DNA of 64,000 nt from Pseudomonas sp. LRP2-20 (GCF_024349685.1 NZ_AP025944.1:1618001-1682000); one strand, 5' to 3'. Positions 28,189 to 38,726 are shown, numbered from the stretch's first letter. Numbers and translations are program-made. Notes: generated by a model from the sequence alone, not told the origin.

Positions 28189-28233
28189 ACCCTAGTGCAG
28201 GTTCTACTCCCGTTACACCGTGAGGTAAGTGTC

Positions 28234-28929
28234 ATGAAGCGTCTGTTGTCTGTATTCGCCCTGGGGGGGGCGGTTGTGTTGGCAGGTTGCGTCGCGCCGA
28301 CGCCGAAGCCGAACGACCCGTATTACGCGCCGGTTCTGCCGCGCACCCCGCTGCCGGCAGCAGCCAACAACGGTTCGATCTACCAGGCCGGTTTCGAGCA
28401 GGGCCTGTACACCGACCGCAAGGCGTTCCGCGTGGGTGACATCATCACCATCACCCTCAACGAACGCACTTCGGCGAGCAAGAACGCAGGTTCGCAGATC
28501 CAGAAGAACAGCAAGGCGGACATCGGCCTGACCTCGCTGTTCGGCTCCACCCCGAACACCAATAACCCGTTCGGCAGCGGCGACCTGTCGCTGGAGGCGG
28601 GTTACAGCGGTGACCGCACCACCAAGGGCGACAGCAAGGCCACCCAGGGCAACACCCTGACCGGTTCGATCACGGTCACCGTGGCCGAAGTGCTGCCCAA
28701 CGGCATCATCGCCGTGCGCGGCGAGAAGTGGATGACCCTGAACACCGGTGAAGAGCTGGTGCGTATCGCCGGCCTGATCCGCGCCGACGATATCGCCACC
28801 GACAACACCGTGCCGTCCACCCGGGTGGCTGATGCGCGCATCACCTATTCGGGCACCGGTTCGTTCGCCGATGCCAGTCAGCCCGGCTGGCTGGACCGCT
28901 TCTTCATGAGCCCGCTTTGGCCCTTCTGA
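28234..28929 (+). CDS. flgH: FlgH, L-ring lipoprotein
   Basis: 231 residues from the ATG at 28234, which places the lipoprotein signal ([19 protein letters not shown], lipobox LAGC) at the N-terminus; an upstream start at 28195 would spoil it. FlgH domain with [20 protein letters not shown] and [20 protein letters not shown]. It forms the outer-membrane L-ring. Confidence 0.96.
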   Translation: MKRLLSVFALGGAVVLAGCVAPTPKPNDPYYAPVLPRTPLPAAANNGSIYQAGFEQGLYTDRKAFRVGDIITITLNERTSASKNAGSQIQKNSKADIGLTSLFGSTPNTNNPFGSGDLSLEAGYSGDRTTKGDSKATQGNTLTGSITVTVAEVLPNGIIAVRGEKWMTLNTGEELVRIAGLIRADDIATDNTVPSTRVADARITYSGTGSFADASQPGWLDRFFMSPLWPF

Positions 28930-28935
28930 GTACGG

Positions 28936-30051
28936 ATGAACATGTTCAACGTTAGGCAGCTGATTGCCGCGACCCTGCTCCTGTCCTGCGCGTTCGGTGC
29001 TCACGCCGAGCGCCTGAAGGACATTGCCAGCATCTCCGGCGTGCGTTCCAACCAGTTGATCGGCTATGGCCTGGTGGTGGGGCTCAACGGCACGGGTGAC
29101 CAGACCACCCAGACCCCGTTCACCCTGCAGACCTTCAATAACATGCTGTCGCAGTTCGGTATCAAGGTGCCGGCCGGCTCCGGCAACGTGCAGCTGAAGA
29201 ACGTTGCCGCAGTCTCGGTGCATGCCGACCTGCCGGCATTCGCCAAGCCGGGCCAGGTGGTGGACATCACCGTTTCGTCGATCGGCAACTCCAAGAGCCT
29301 GCGCGGCGGCAGCCTGCTGATGACCCCGCTCAAGGGCATCGACGGCAACGTCTACGCCATCGCCCAGGGTAACCTGGTAGTCGGCGGCTTCGATGCCGAA
29401 GGCCGTGACGGCTCGAAGATCACCGTCAACGTTCCGTCGGCCGGTCGCATTCCCGGCGGTGCCTCGGTCGAGCGCGCGGTACCGAGTGGCTTCAACCAGG
29501 GCAACAGCCTGACCCTGAACCTCAACCGCCCGGACTTCACCACGGCCAAGCGCATCGTCGACAAAGTCAACGACCTGCTCGGCCCAGGCGTGGCCCAGGC
29601 CGTGGACGGCGGCTCGGTGCGGGTCACCGCGCCGATGGACCCGAGCCAGCGCGTCGACTACCTGTCGATCCTCGAGAACCTCGAGATCGACCCAGGCCAG
29701 GCCGTGGCCAAGGTCATCATCAACTCGCGGACCGGCACCATCGTCATCGGCCAGAACGTCAAGGTCTCGCCTGCGGCCGTGACCCACGGCAGCTTGACCG
29801 TGACCATTACCGAAGACCCGATCGTCAGCCAGCCGGGGCCGTTCTCCAACGGCCAGACGGCAGTGGTGCCACGTTCGCGGGTCAATGCCGAACAGGAAGC
29901 CAAGCCGATGTTCAAGTTCGGTCCGGGGACCACGCTGGATGAGATCGTCCGCGCGGTGAACCAGGTCGGCGCGGCACCGGGCGACCTGATGGCCATCCTC
30001 GAAGCACTGAAACAGGCCGGCGCCTTGCAGGCCGACCTGATCGTGATCTGA
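28936..30051 (+). CDS. flgI: FlgI, P-ring protein
   Basis: 371 residues from the first ATG; a second ATG two codons on (28942) gives the 369-residue form usual in Pseudomonas and has ACGGA at better spacing. Signal peptide ([16 protein letters not shown]), then [20 protein letters not shown] and GLNGTGDQT typical of FlgI. It assembles in the periplasm with FlgA into the P-ring around the rod. Confidence 0.96.
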   Translation: MNMFNVRQLIAATLLLSCAFGAHAERLKDIASISGVRSNQLIGYGLVVGLNGTGDQTTQTPFTLQTFNNMLSQFGIKVPAGSGNVQLKNVAAVSVHADLPAFAKPGQVVDITVSSIGNSKSLRGGSLLMTPLKGIDGNVYAIAQGNLVVGGFDAEGRDGSKITVNVPSAGRIPGGASVERAVPSGFNQGNSLTLNLNRPDFTTAKRIVDKVNDLLGPGVAQAVDGGSVRVTAPMDPSQRVDYLSILENLEIDPGQAVAKVIINSRTGTIVIGQNVKVSPAAVTHGSLTVTITEDPIVSQPGPFSNGQTAVVPRSRVNAEQEAKPMFKFGPGTTLDEIVRAVNQVGAAPGDLMAILEALKQAGALQADLIVI

Positions 30052-30062
30052 GGGGGCCGCGG

Positions 30063-31229
30063 ATGAATTCGAAAAGCCTGGTCTCAAGCCACGCCGACAG
30101 CGGTGCCTACACCGACCTCAATCGCCTGAGTTCGCTCAAGCACGGTGACCGCGACAGCGACGCCAACGTGCGCAAGGTGGCCCAGGAGTTCGAGTCGCTG
30201 TTCATCAGCGAGATGCTCAAGGCCTCGCGCAAGGCCAGCGACGTGCTGGCCGACGACAACCCGATGAACAGCGAGACGGTCAAGCAGTACCGCGACATGT
30301 ACGACCAGCAGCTGGCCGTGAGCATGTCCCGCGAGGGTGGCGGTATCGGCCTGCAGGACGTGCTGGTTCGCCAGCTGTCGAAGAACAAGGGCACCCCGGC
30401 CAACACCAGCCCGTTCCCGCGTATCGAAGGTAGCGCGCCGACGCTGTGGGGCAACAAGGTGGCCGAGCCGGTGCAGGCCACCGCGACCACGGCCGCGCGC
30501 AACGACGTCGCCGCGCTCAATTCGCGGCGCCTGGCGCTGCCAGGCAAGCTCACCGACCGCCTGCTGGCCGGTATCGTGCCCTCGGCCACCAGCCCGGCTG
30601 CGACCACCAACAGCGCCGCCGTGCCGGCCCGTGACGGGCAGCAGGTGGCCAAGGCCATCTCCATCCCGGACAACGGCCTGCGCATCACCGGCCGCGCCGT
30701 GGCGCAGCCACCGCTGGCGCCGAAGAAGGCCTTTGCCGACGGCGACGAATTCGTCGCCACCATGCTGCCGATGGCAGAGCAGGCTGCCAAGCGCATCGGC
30801 ATCGACCCGCGCTACCTGGTGGCCCAGGCCGCCCTGGAAACCGGCTGGGGCAAGTCGGTCATGCGCAACAGTGACGGCAGTAGCAGCCACAACCTGTTCG
30901 GCATCAAGGCCAGCGGTAACTGGGAAGGCGATTCGGCGCGGGCGATCACCAGCGAATTCCGCGACGGCCAGTTCGTCAAGGAGACGGCGGCGTTCCGTTC
31001 CTACGATTCGTACCAGGACAGTTTCCACGACCTGGTGAGCCTGCTGCAGAACAATTCGCGCTATCAAGATGCGGTGAAGTCGGCCGATAACCCAGAACAA
31101 TTCGTGCGGGAACTGCAAAAGGCCGGGTACGCCACCGACCCGAACTACGCCAGCAAGATCTCGCAGATCGCAAGACAGATGAAGTCGTACGAGCAATACG
31201 CAGCGCTCGGTACTACAACGAAACTTTAA
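30063..31229 (+). CDS. flgJ: FlgJ, rod-cap protein and peptidoglycan glucosaminidase
   Basis: 388 residues: an N-terminal rod-binding domain at about 30-105 (VAQEFESLFISEMLKASRKA), a variable Ala/Thr-rich linker, and a C-terminal glucosaminidase domain at about 240-385 (YLVAQAALETGWGKSVMRN, NLFGIKASGNWEGDS, FRSYDSYQDSFHDLVSLL). The catalytic Glu lies in ALETGWG. It opens peptidoglycan for rod growth. A FliA-type promoter lies within its 3' end. Confidence 0.96.
   Translation: MNSKSLVSSHADSGAYTDLNRLSSLKHGDRDSDANVRKVAQEFESLFISEMLKASRKASDVLADDNPMNSETVKQYRDMYDQQLAVSMSREGGGIGLQDVLVRQLSKNKGTPANTSPFPRIEGSAPTLWGNKVAEPVQATATTAARNDVAALNSRRLALPGKLTDRLLAGIVPSATSPAATTNSAAVPARDGQQVAKAISIPDNGLRITGRAVAQPPLAPKKAFADGDEFVATMLPMAEQAAKRIGIDPRYLVAQAALETGWGKSVMRNSDGSSSHNLFGIKASGNWEGDSARAITSEFRDGQFVKETAAFRSYDSYQDSFHDLVSLLQNNSRYQDAVKSADNPEQFVRELQKAGYATDPNYASKISQIARQMKSYEQYAALGTTTKL
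31064..31090 (+). promoter_or_regulatory. Internal FliA (sigma-28) promoter in flgJ, ahead of flgK
   Basis: TCAA, exactly 15 bases, GCCGATAA: the -10 is a perfect consensus match. It lies 151 bases before the flgK ATG, inside the flgJ coding region, and would allow late expression of flgKL separately from the sigma-54 operon promoter. Confidence 0.7.
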
Positions 31230-31241
31230 GGGCATGGAACC

Positions 31242-33275
31242 ATGGCGAGTCTGATCAACATTGGTATGTCGGGGCTTGGCGCCGCGCAGTCGGGGATGTA
31301 CACCCTCGGTAACAACATCGCCAACGCCGATGTCGAGAGCTACTCGCGCCAGCAGAACGTGCAGAAGACCAAGGGCGGCCAGCAGGTTGGCCAGGTGTTC
31401 ATCGGCTCCGGCACCACCCTGGCCGACGTGCGTCGGGTGTACAACGCGTTCCTCGAGAACCAGCTGCGTACCACCACTTCGCTGAGCAGCGACGCCACCT
31501 CGTACCTCAATCAGATCACCCCGCTGGACACCGCCCTGTCGAGCAGCGACACCGGCATCACCGCTGCGCTGCAGAGCTTCTTCAGCGCCATGCAGGATGC
31601 TGCCGCCAAGCCGACCGAGGACGCCTCGCGCCAGCTGCTGCTGACCAGCGCCCAGTCCCTGGCCAAGCGTTTCAACACCCTGTCGGCGCAGTTCAACCAG
31701 CAGAACAGCGACATCAACGCCAACATGGCGTCGATCGCTGACAAGGTCAACGCCCTGACCAAGTCGATTGCCGATCTCAACGGCCAGATTTCCAAGATGA
31801 CCGCCGTCAACGGCCAGCCCAACGACCTGCTCGACCAGCGCGATGGCGCGGTGCGCGAGCTGTCGGCGCTGATCGGTGCCGACGTGGTGGAACAGAAGAA
31901 CGGCAACTACGACGTCTACCTGAAGAACGGCCAGGCCCTGGTGCTGGGCAACACCACCCAGACCATCGGCGTTGAGCCGAGCGCCACCGACCCGACCCGC
32001 ATGAGCCTGATCCTCAATCGCGGCTCGACCAAGATGGACATCACCAACAGCACCACCGGTGGTGAGCTGGGTGGCCTGATTCGCTACCGCAAGGACACCT
32101 TGGACCCTGCGATGAACGAGCTCGGCCGTGTGGCTCTGGTGGTGGCCGATGCCATCAACAGCCAGCTGGCGCAGGGGATCGACAAGAATGGTGAGTTTGG
32201 TGCCACCCTATTCGGCGATATCAACAGCGCCGCGGCCATCGCCCAGCGCAGTATCGCCAAGTCGGGCAACAGCGCCGGCTCCGGCAACCTTGATGTGACC
32301 ATCAAGGACACCGGCAAGCTCACCACCAGCGATTACCAAGTAACCTTCACCAGCGACAAGGAGTACACCGTACGCAAGCTGCCGGATGGCGCCGACATGG
32401 GTACCTACAGCCTGGACGACGACCCGGCGCCGGTGATCGACGGATTCAGCCTGTCGCTCAACGGCGGAGCCCTGAGCGCCGGCGACAGCTTCAAGATCAC
32501 CCCGACGCGCAATGCCGCGGCCAACATCGACACCGTGCTGACCGACCCCAAGCGCCTGGCGCTGGCCGCGCCGCTGACCGCCACCAGCGGTTCCGGCAAC
32601 AAGGGTACCGGCGTCATCACCCAGCCGACGCTGACTTCGGAGCTGGACATTTACGATGCCGCCCAGCGTTCGCAGCTGCAGACCGGCCTGAAGTATTCGA
32701 CCCCGGTCAAGCTGGTGTTCGGTGACGACGGCAGCTCGCCGCAGGCGTACACGATGTATGACGCCAAGGGCAACAATATCGGCAGCGGCACGATCATCCC
32801 CGGCCAGGAAAACAAGCTGCAGCTGTCGGTGCCGATGGTCGATGGCAGTGGCACCTCGCTGGGCAGCAGCTTCACCTTCGAGATGAGCGTCTCTGGCGCA
32901 CCGAAGAACGGCGACAGCTACACCGTGGCGCTGACCGGCGCGGGCTCGGCAGACAATCGCAACAGCCAGTCGGTGATCGATCTGCAGACCAAGTCCACCG
33001 TCGAGGTGGGTGCTGACGGCAAGGGCATTAGCTTCACCGATGCCTACGCCAAGCTTGTGTCCAACGTCGGCGGCAAGGCCGGCCAGGCGCAGATGGACAG
33101 CGATGCCACCACAGCCCTGCACACCTCCGCGCTGGATGCGCGCAATGGCGTGTCGGGTGTCTCGATCGACGAAGAGACCGGCAACCTGATCAAGTTCCAG
33201 CAGTACTACACCGCGTCGTCGCAGATCATCAAGGCGGCCCAGGAAACCTTCGCCACCCTGATCAACAGTCTTTAA
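31242..33275 (+). CDS. flgK: FlgK, hook-filament junction protein 1
   Basis: 677 residues with the N-terminal MASLINIGMSGLGAAQSGMY and NNIANADVESYSRQQNV and the C-terminal NLIKFQQYYTASSQIIKAAQ of FlgK. The variable middle is long but usual for Pseudomonas. It forms the first hook-filament junction layer; FlgN (16.5 kb) is its chaperone. Confidence 0.96.
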   Translation: MASLINIGMSGLGAAQSGMYTLGNNIANADVESYSRQQNVQKTKGGQQVGQVFIGSGTTLADVRRVYNAFLENQLRTTTSLSSDATSYLNQITPLDTALSSSDTGITAALQSFFSAMQDAAAKPTEDASRQLLLTSAQSLAKRFNTLSAQFNQQNSDINANMASIADKVNALTKSIADLNGQISKMTAVNGQPNDLLDQRDGAVRELSALIGADVVEQKNGNYDVYLKNGQALVLGNTTQTIGVEPSATDPTRMSLILNRGSTKMDITNSTTGGELGGLIRYRKDTLDPAMNELGRVALVVADAINSQLAQGIDKNGEFGATLFGDINSAAAIAQRSIAKSGNSAGSGNLDVTIKDTGKLTTSDYQVTFTSDKEYTVRKLPDGADMGTYSLDDDPAPVIDGFSLSLNGGALSAGDSFKITPTRNAAANIDTVLTDPKRLALAAPLTATSGSGNKGTGVITQPTLTSELDIYDAAQRSQLQTGLKYSTPVKLVFGDDGSSPQAYTMYDAKGNNIGSGTIIPGQENKLQLSVPMVDGSGTSLGSSFTFEMSVSGAPKNGDSYTVALTGAGSADNRNSQSVIDLQTKSTVEVGADGKGISFTDAYAKLVSNVGGKAGQAQMDSDATTALHTSALDARNGVSGVSIDEETGNLIKFQQYYTASSQIIKAAQETFATLINSL

Positions 33276-33288
33276 GGAGCCGTAGATC

Positions 33289-34872
33289 GTGAGCGTACGC
33301 ATCTCTACTTCGCAGTTCTACAACACCAACCAGGCCAACTATCAGAGCAACTTTGCCAAGACCGTGCAGACTCAGCAGGAGGCCAGTGATGGTATCCGCG
33401 TGCGCTCGGCCAAGGATGACCCGGTGGGGGCGGCGCGGTTGCTACAGCTGGAGCAGCAGCAGAACATGCTGAAGCAGTACAGCGGCAACATTACCAATGT
33501 GCGCAATGCGCTGGGTACTGCCGAAAGTACACTGAACTCGATTGGGACCATCCTGCAGCGGGTCAATGAACTGGCGGTAAGTTCAGGTAATGGCTCGTTT
33601 ACCGATGCCGACCGCAAGGCCAATGCCGATGAGCTGTCGTCGCTTGAAGATCAGCTGTTCTCGCTGATGAACAGCAAGGATGAGAACGGCAAGTACATTT
33701 TCTCTGGTTCCAAAGGTGACACCCCTCCTTACACGCGTAATGCCGATGGCACCTACAGCTACCAGGGTGACCAGGGCAAGCTCAACTTGCAGGTGGGCGA
33801 CATGCTCAGCCTGGCGGCCAATGAAACCGGCTACGATGCCTTCGAGCAGGCGCTGAACACCAGCCGCAGCCAGACCACACTGACCGCGCCGGCCACTGAT
33901 GACGGCCGAGTCAGCCTGTCAAATGGCCAGGTGTCGGGCAGTTCGAGCTATAACGACCGTTTCCGCAGTGGCGAGCCCTACAAGATCGAGTTCATCAGCA
34001 GCACCCAGTTCAAGGTCACCGACGCCAACAACAATGACGTCACCCTTGAAGCCAGCCAGGGTGGCAAGTTCGACCCGGATGGTAAAGATACCGTGATCAG
34101 CTTCCGGGGTGTCGACCTGCGTCTGAATATCACTTACCAGAGTGGTGACAAGGGTAACGAAGACAGTGTCATCGTTGGCCATGAGTTCACCTTGAGCTCC
34201 AAAGCCGATGATGTGATCGGTACCCGCAGTGCGGGTAATACCTCGTCCACGCAGATAACGGGTGCCACCATCACCGATGATGCAGCCTACAAGGCGGCGT
34301 TTCCGGCCGGCGGTGCCGTGCTCAAGTTCACCGGCACCAGCACCTTCGAATTGTACGCATCGCCCGTGACGAGCGACAGTCGGCCGGTGGCCAGCGGTAC
34401 GCTGGGCGGCGCGAACGGCACTACCGCGACTGCGGCCGGGGTCAGCTTCGAACTGTCGGGGGCGCCGGCTGCCGGTGATACGTTCGGGGTCAAGGTCGAT
34501 ACTCACCAGACGCAGAATGTGCTGGATACCATCAGCAAGCTGCGTACCGCTCTCACCACGCCTCAGGACGATGATGCCGTTGCCCGGCAGAACTTCCTGT
34601 CATCGCTGGATTCGGCAGTAGGCAATATCGGTAGCGCCATCAACCAGGTCTCATCCTCGGTCAGCGCCATTGGTGGCCGTGGCCAGGCGCTGGACGTCCA
34701 AGCCGAAACCAACGAAGCGCTGGGTACCGAAAACGCCAAGACCCAGAGCTCGATCCGCGAGAGCGATCCGGCTGAAGTGATGTTGCGCCTGCAGATGCAG
34801 ACCAACATGTTGCAGGCATCCCTGCAGGCCTATGCCAAGGTCGCCAACTTGTCGTTGGTGAACTACATCTGA
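33289..34872 (+). CDS. flgL: FlgL, hook-filament junction protein 2
   Basis: 527 residues starting with GTG after AAGGAG. N-terminal flagellin-like domain (MSVRISTSQFYNTNQANYQS, RVRSAKDDPVGAARLLQLEQ) and C-terminal SIRESDPAEVMLRLQMQTNM match FlgL. It forms the second junction layer under the filament. Last gene of the operon before the glycosylation island. Confidence 0.96.
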   Translation: MSVRISTSQFYNTNQANYQSNFAKTVQTQQEASDGIRVRSAKDDPVGAARLLQLEQQQNMLKQYSGNITNVRNALGTAESTLNSIGTILQRVNELAVSSGNGSFTDADRKANADELSSLEDQLFSLMNSKDENGKYIFSGSKGDTPPYTRNADGTYSYQGDQGKLNLQVGDMLSLAANETGYDAFEQALNTSRSQTTLTAPATDDGRVSLSNGQVSGSSSYNDRFRSGEPYKIEFISSTQFKVTDANNNDVTLEASQGGKFDPDGKDTVISFRGVDLRLNITYQSGDKGNEDSVIVGHEFTLSSKADDVIGTRSAGNTSSTQITGATITDDAAYKAAFPAGGAVLKFTGTSTFELYASPVTSDSRPVASGTLGGANGTTATAAGVSFELSGAPAAGDTFGVKVDTHQTQNVLDTISKLRTALTTPQDDDAVARQNFLSSLDSAVGNIGSAINQVSSSVSAIGGRGQALDVQAETNEALGTENAKTQSSIRESDPAEVMLRLQMQTNMLQASLQAYAKVANLSLVNYI

Positions 34873-34895
34873 CCGGTTCCGCCGGTTTTTCTGAT

Positions 34896-34919
34896 GCGCC
34901 ATACGATGCGGCATGGCGC
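34896..34919 (+). other. RNA hairpin between flgL and the first glycosyltransferase
   Basis: GCGCCAT and ATGGCGC form a perfect 7-bp stem with a 10-base loop. No T-run follows. It covers an ATG at 34913 and lies before the preferred GTG start at 34946, so it may shape translation of the downstream gene. Confidence 0.4.
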
Positions 34920-34945
34920 CTGATCATCGTTCAAGGTCTCGCGTT

Positions 34946-37900
34946 GTGACTGAAACCCCTGTCGTCAGTATCATCATTCCTGCCTACCACCCGCAGCATT
35001 TCGCCATGGCGCTGCAAAGCGCGATCATGCAGACGCAGCGGGGGCTGGAGGTGCTGATCTGCGATGACAGCGAGGCAGGCGAGATCGAGGCGCTGGTGGC
35101 AGCGGTTGAAGTGCCTGACCACGTCACCCTGCGCTATGAGCGCAATCCGCGCCGGCTTGGCTTCGGCCAGAATGTCATTCGTGCCATGCAGTTGGCCCGC
35201 GCCGATCTGGTCAAGGTGCTGTGCGATGACGACAGGTTGTTTCCGCTGTGCGTCGAACGTCAGGTCCAGGTGCTTCAGGCGCATGACGAAGTAGCGCTGG
35301 TGATGGCGCAGCGCATGTTTGCCGACGCGGGCAACTATGTACTGCCAATGCGCCTGGCCAACGCTCGGTACGCCAGCTCGGATACGCTGTTCAACGGCGG
35401 CGACATCCTGGCCCTGCTCGACGGTAGGCCGCTGAATTTTCTCGGTAATTTCTCCTCGGCACTGATGCGTCGCGAGCCGGCATTGGCTCTCCTGCAGGCT
35501 CTGACAGAGCATGAGCTCGGCTTCGTCGCATTGCTCGATCAGGCCCTGTTCTGCTGCCTGCTGCGAAGGGGCAATCTGGTGATGCTCAGCGATGTACTGG
35601 CGGTCGAGCGCTTGCATCCGCTGCGCCTTAGCAAGCAAACGGACGTCATCGATGGCCTGATGCAGGAGTGGGATTGGCTGCAGCAGATGCTGGCGCAGCG
35701 GGGGGGGGAGGGTGCGCCTGCGGACGGTTGGGTGCGTCATGTGCCGCTGGTCGAGGCTGCCGTGTCGCCACGAGCCTGGCAGGAAATGGGTATGGTGCTG
35801 ATGCTGAGCAATTGGCAAACCGCGATGCTCGGGCGCATCGGCAGTGATTGCGACAGCTACGAGCAACTTTATCAGCAATGGCTTGACGCCCGTCAGCTCA
35901 GTCCGGCGCAGCGCCTTCAACTGACTGCGACACTTCAGGCCTGGCCGCGCCAGCCACGCATCAATGTGCTGATAGCGGACCCGCAGGCCGAGCCTGAGAT
36001 GTTGCGCCAGACCCTTCAAAGTCTCGATCATCAGCTCTATCCTGCCCATAGCTGCCTGGTGCTCTCAAGTCAGCCACAACACCAGCCTGGCGTCCGCTCG
36101 ATGCCCTTGCAAGCCGATTGGCCTGCGCAGTTGAACGCCTTGGTCGAGGCTTGCGGGGTTGACGAGTGGGTGTACCTTTTGCGTGCCGGTGATCGGCTTA
36201 GCGAGTCTGCACTGCTGGTGCTGGCCGAGCGGATTGCCGTGCTGCCGCGCCTGGCATGCGTCTACAGCGATGAGGGCGCCTGGATCGATGGGCAGCCTTG
36301 CGAGCCGGTCTTCAAGCCGGACTTCAATATCGACCTGATGCGCAGTTACCCTTATGTCGGGCGTGCGCTGGCCTTCAGCTGCGAGGCATTGCGGGTCGCT
36401 GGCGGTTTCGACTCGGCCTTCGGCGAGCTGGCGCCACACGATCTGCTGTGGCGGCTGGTGGAACGCCACGGGCCGCAGGTGATCGAGCATATTGCCGAGT
36501 TGCAGCTTCAGTCGCAGCAAAGTTTCGCCCAGTGGCTGGCGCAGGACGCAGTCGCGTGTAACAGCTTAAGAGTCGTTGCTGCGCACCTGCAGCGGATGGG
36601 GGTTGCGCATCGTATGGAACCTGAGCCGCTGCCCGTGCTCAATCGCGTTCATTACCTGCACGCCGAGCAGCCACTCGTTTCCATTATCGTCAATTGTGGT
36701 GATGACCTGCTGACACTGCAGCGCTGCGTGATGAGCATCATGGAGCTTACGCGCTACCCTCGGTACGAACTGCTGCTGGTTACCGCTGACAACGTGCAGC
36801 CCGCCGTGGCCGCGTGGCTGGAGGCAATGGCCGAAGTCGGCAGCGCGATATTGCGGGTGCTGGGGCCTGGCCTGGGTTGCGATGCGGTCGAATTGGTCAA
36901 TGCCGCCAGTGTTCATGCCCATGGCAGCTATTTGGTGATGGTGGACGCTGGCTTGCACGTGACCGAAGGCCAGTGGCTGGATGAGTTGCTGGAGCAGGCT
37001 CAGCGCCCGGAGGTTGCGGTGGTTGGCGGCCGGGTACTCAACTGCTTCGGCAAGGTCGTCCACGCTGGCATGGTGTTGGGTGTCAACGATGCGGTTGGGC
37101 CTGTCTGTGCCGGTGAGGATGGACTGGGGCGTGGCTATCTGCAGCGTTTGCAGGTCGTGCAGAACTGGAGTGCGGTCGCGGGGGCCTGCATGATGGTGCG
37201 CAGGGCGGTGTTCGACGAACTCGGCGGGCTCGACGCGCAGCAGTTTTCCTCAGGATTGGCGCCGATCGACCTGTGCTTGCGTGCAGGGCGTCAAGGGTAT
37301 CTGGTGGTCTGGACACCCCATGCCACCCTTCATAGCCAGGCCCAGGCACCTTTGCAGGCGTCGTCTGCAGACCGTGCGGATGAAGAGGATGCCTTCTGCG
37401 AGCGTTGGCTGCCTGCCGTTGCCCGTGATCCTGCGTACAATCCAAACCTGAACCTGATGCTGGCCAATTTCAGCCTCGACCCTGGGCAACGCGCGGCATG
37501 GAACCCGTTTTGCGCGCGCGCCGTGCCCAGTGTGCTGGCGTTGCCGGTCAATGCATCGGCGGTGGGGCAGTATCGTGTGATCCAGCCACTGCGAGAACTG
37601 GAAGTGGCTGGCCATGTCATCGGTCGGCTGGCTTATGAAATGCCGAGTACTGTACAGCTGGCGCGCCTGGACCCGGATGTCATCGTGGTGCAATTGCGGC
37701 ACAGCGAAAGTGGCGGGCGTGACATTGCACGCCTGGCTCGCTTTTCCAATGCGCGGCGCATTTATGAAATCGATGATTATGTCGTCGACACGCCAAAGAA
37801 GAACACCCACGCTCGCAACAAGCCGAGCGATATCGAACAGCATCTGCGTCGTTGCATAAGTCTGTGTGACCGGGTGGTGGTCACTACCCAGGCCTTGGCC

Positions 37901-38509
37901 GATGTGCTGTCGGACATGCACCAGGATATCCGCGTCGTGCCGAACATGTTGGACCCTCAACTGTGGGCAGCGCTGAAGGGGCGCCGGGGCACATCGAAAA
38001 AGCCCCGGGTAGGCTGGGGTGGCGGTACCAGTCACAGCGGTGACTTGGAGGTCATTGCCGACGTTGTGCGAGAACTGGCAGGGGAGGTTGAGTGGGTATT
38101 CTTTGGTATGTGCCCCCCGGCGCTGCGCCCCTATGTGCACGAATTCCATCCATTGGTCGGGCTGCAGGCGTATCCGGCGAAGTTGGCGAGCCTGAATCTC
38201 GACCTGGCGCTGGCTCCCTTGGAGTTCCACGTCTTCAATGACTGCAAGAGCAACTTGCGCCTCCTTGAATACGGTGCCTGTGGCTATCCGGTGATCTGCA
38301 CCGATACCGCTGCCTATCGTGGTCATCTTCCTTGCACCAGGGTATTTAGCAACAGTACCCGGGAATGGGTTGATGCCATTCGCATGCATCTGCGTGACCC
38401 CGATGCCAGCTACCGTCTGGGCGATGAGCTGCGTGAAACCGTGCACAGAAATTTCATGCTGCAAGCGAACAGTCTTCAACATTGGCAGTGGGGTTGGCTG
38501 GCGGACTGA
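34946..38509 (+). CDS. Very large multi-domain glycosyltransferase 1, probably flagellin glycosylation (Fgt1-like)
   Basis: 1187 residues from a GTG preceded by AAGG; this start aligns exactly with the third large glycosyltransferase (VTETPVVSIIIPAYHP here, MSLPVLVSIVIPAYKP there). Modules: a GT2 domain at 1-250 with an intact DxD-type triplet (VLCDDDRLFP, Asp94-96); a second GT2-like half at about 320-560 (VYSDEGAWIDG, FKPDFNIDLM); a third GT2-like at about 590-840 whose DxD position reads VMVDAGLHV; and a C-terminal GT4-like domain at about 900-1187 (VGWGGGTSHSGD, LLEYGACGYPVICTD with Glu1108). The position between flgL and fliC matches the flagellin glycosyltransferases of P. syringae. Sugar donor and order of transfer are inference. 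Confidence 0.8.
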   Translation: MTETPVVSIIIPAYHPQHFAMALQSAIMQTQRGLEVLICDDSEAGEIEALVAAVEVPDHVTLRYERNPRRLGFGQNVIRAMQLARADLVKVLCDDDRLFPLCVERQVQVLQAHDEVALVMAQRMFADAGNYVLPMRLANARYASSDTLFNGGDILALLDGRPLNFLGNFSSALMRREPALALLQALTEHELGFVALLDQALFCCLLRRGNLVMLSDVLAVERLHPLRLSKQTDVIDGLMQEWDWLQQMLAQRGGEGAPADGWVRHVPLVEAAVSPRAWQEMGMVLMLSNWQTAMLGRIGSDCDSYEQLYQQWLDARQLSPAQRLQLTATLQAWPRQPRINVLIADPQAEPEMLRQTLQSLDHQLYPAHSCLVLSSQPQHQPGVRSMPLQADWPAQLNALVEACGVDEWVYLLRAGDRLSESALLVLAERIAVLPRLACVYSDEGAWIDGQPCEPVFKPDFNIDLMRSYPYVGRALAFSCEALRVAGGFDSAFGELAPHDLLWRLVERHGPQVIEHIAELQLQSQQSFAQWLAQDAVACNSLRVVAAHLQRMGVAHRMEPEPLPVLNRVHYLHAEQPLVSIIVNCGDDLLTLQRCVMSIMELTRYPRYELLLVTADNVQPAVAAWLEAMAEVGSAILRVLGPGLGCDAVELVNAASVHAHGSYLVMVDAGLHVTEGQWLDELLEQAQRPEVAVVGGRVLNCFGKVVHAGMVLGVNDAVGPVCAGEDGLGRGYLQRLQVVQNWSAVAGACMMVRRAVFDELGGLDAQQFSSGLAPIDLCLRAGRQGYLVVWTPHATLHSQAQAPLQASSADRADEEDAFCERWLPAVARDPAYNPNLNLMLANFSLDPGQRAAWNPFCARAVPSVLALPVNASAVGQYRVIQPLRELEVAGHVIGRLAYEMPSTVQLARLDPDVIVVQLRHSESGGRDIARLARFSNARRIYEIDDYVVDTPKKNTHARNKPSDIEQHLRRCISLCDRVVVTTQALADVLSDMHQDIRVVPNMLDPQLWAALKGRRGTSKKPRVGWGGGTSHSGDLEVIADVVRELAGEVEWVFFGMCPPALRPYVHEFHPLVGLQAYPAKLASLNLDLALAPLEFHVFNDCKSNLRLLEYGACGYPVICTDTAAYRGHLPCTRVFSNSTREWVDAIRMHLRDPDASYRLGDELRETVHRNFMLQANSLQHWQWGWLAD

Positions 38510-38542
38510 GGTCAGGTCTGAACCGCGCCCTGCCCGAACTAT

Positions 38543-38558
38543 TGGCGCACTTCCTGCA
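38543..38558 (+). promoter_or_regulatory. Candidate sigma-54 promoter before glycosyltransferase 2
   Basis: TGGCGCACTTCCTGCA keeps GG-N10-GC with a weaker -12 (CTGC for TTGC). It lies 168 bases before the preferred start. Weak candidate. Confidence 0.3.
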
Positions 38559-38726
38559 ACTTGCTCGGCAAGCGTCATAAACCCGTCTTCACTCCCGGTC
38601 TTGCGGTGAGTCGGCGGAAAAGTTTGATGTCCTGAATGTGAACAATCATGCCACGTGGGTAATCCGTGGCTGAAGGGTGAGTCGCGGATGACGCTGGCGC
38701 GCATTTTTTTGGGGAAGGATTTACCT

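Noticed and set aside
28213..30087. Long minus-strand frame opposite flgH and flgI
   Set aside because: Low-complexity translation and full overlap with two certain genes; shadow of GC-rich codons.
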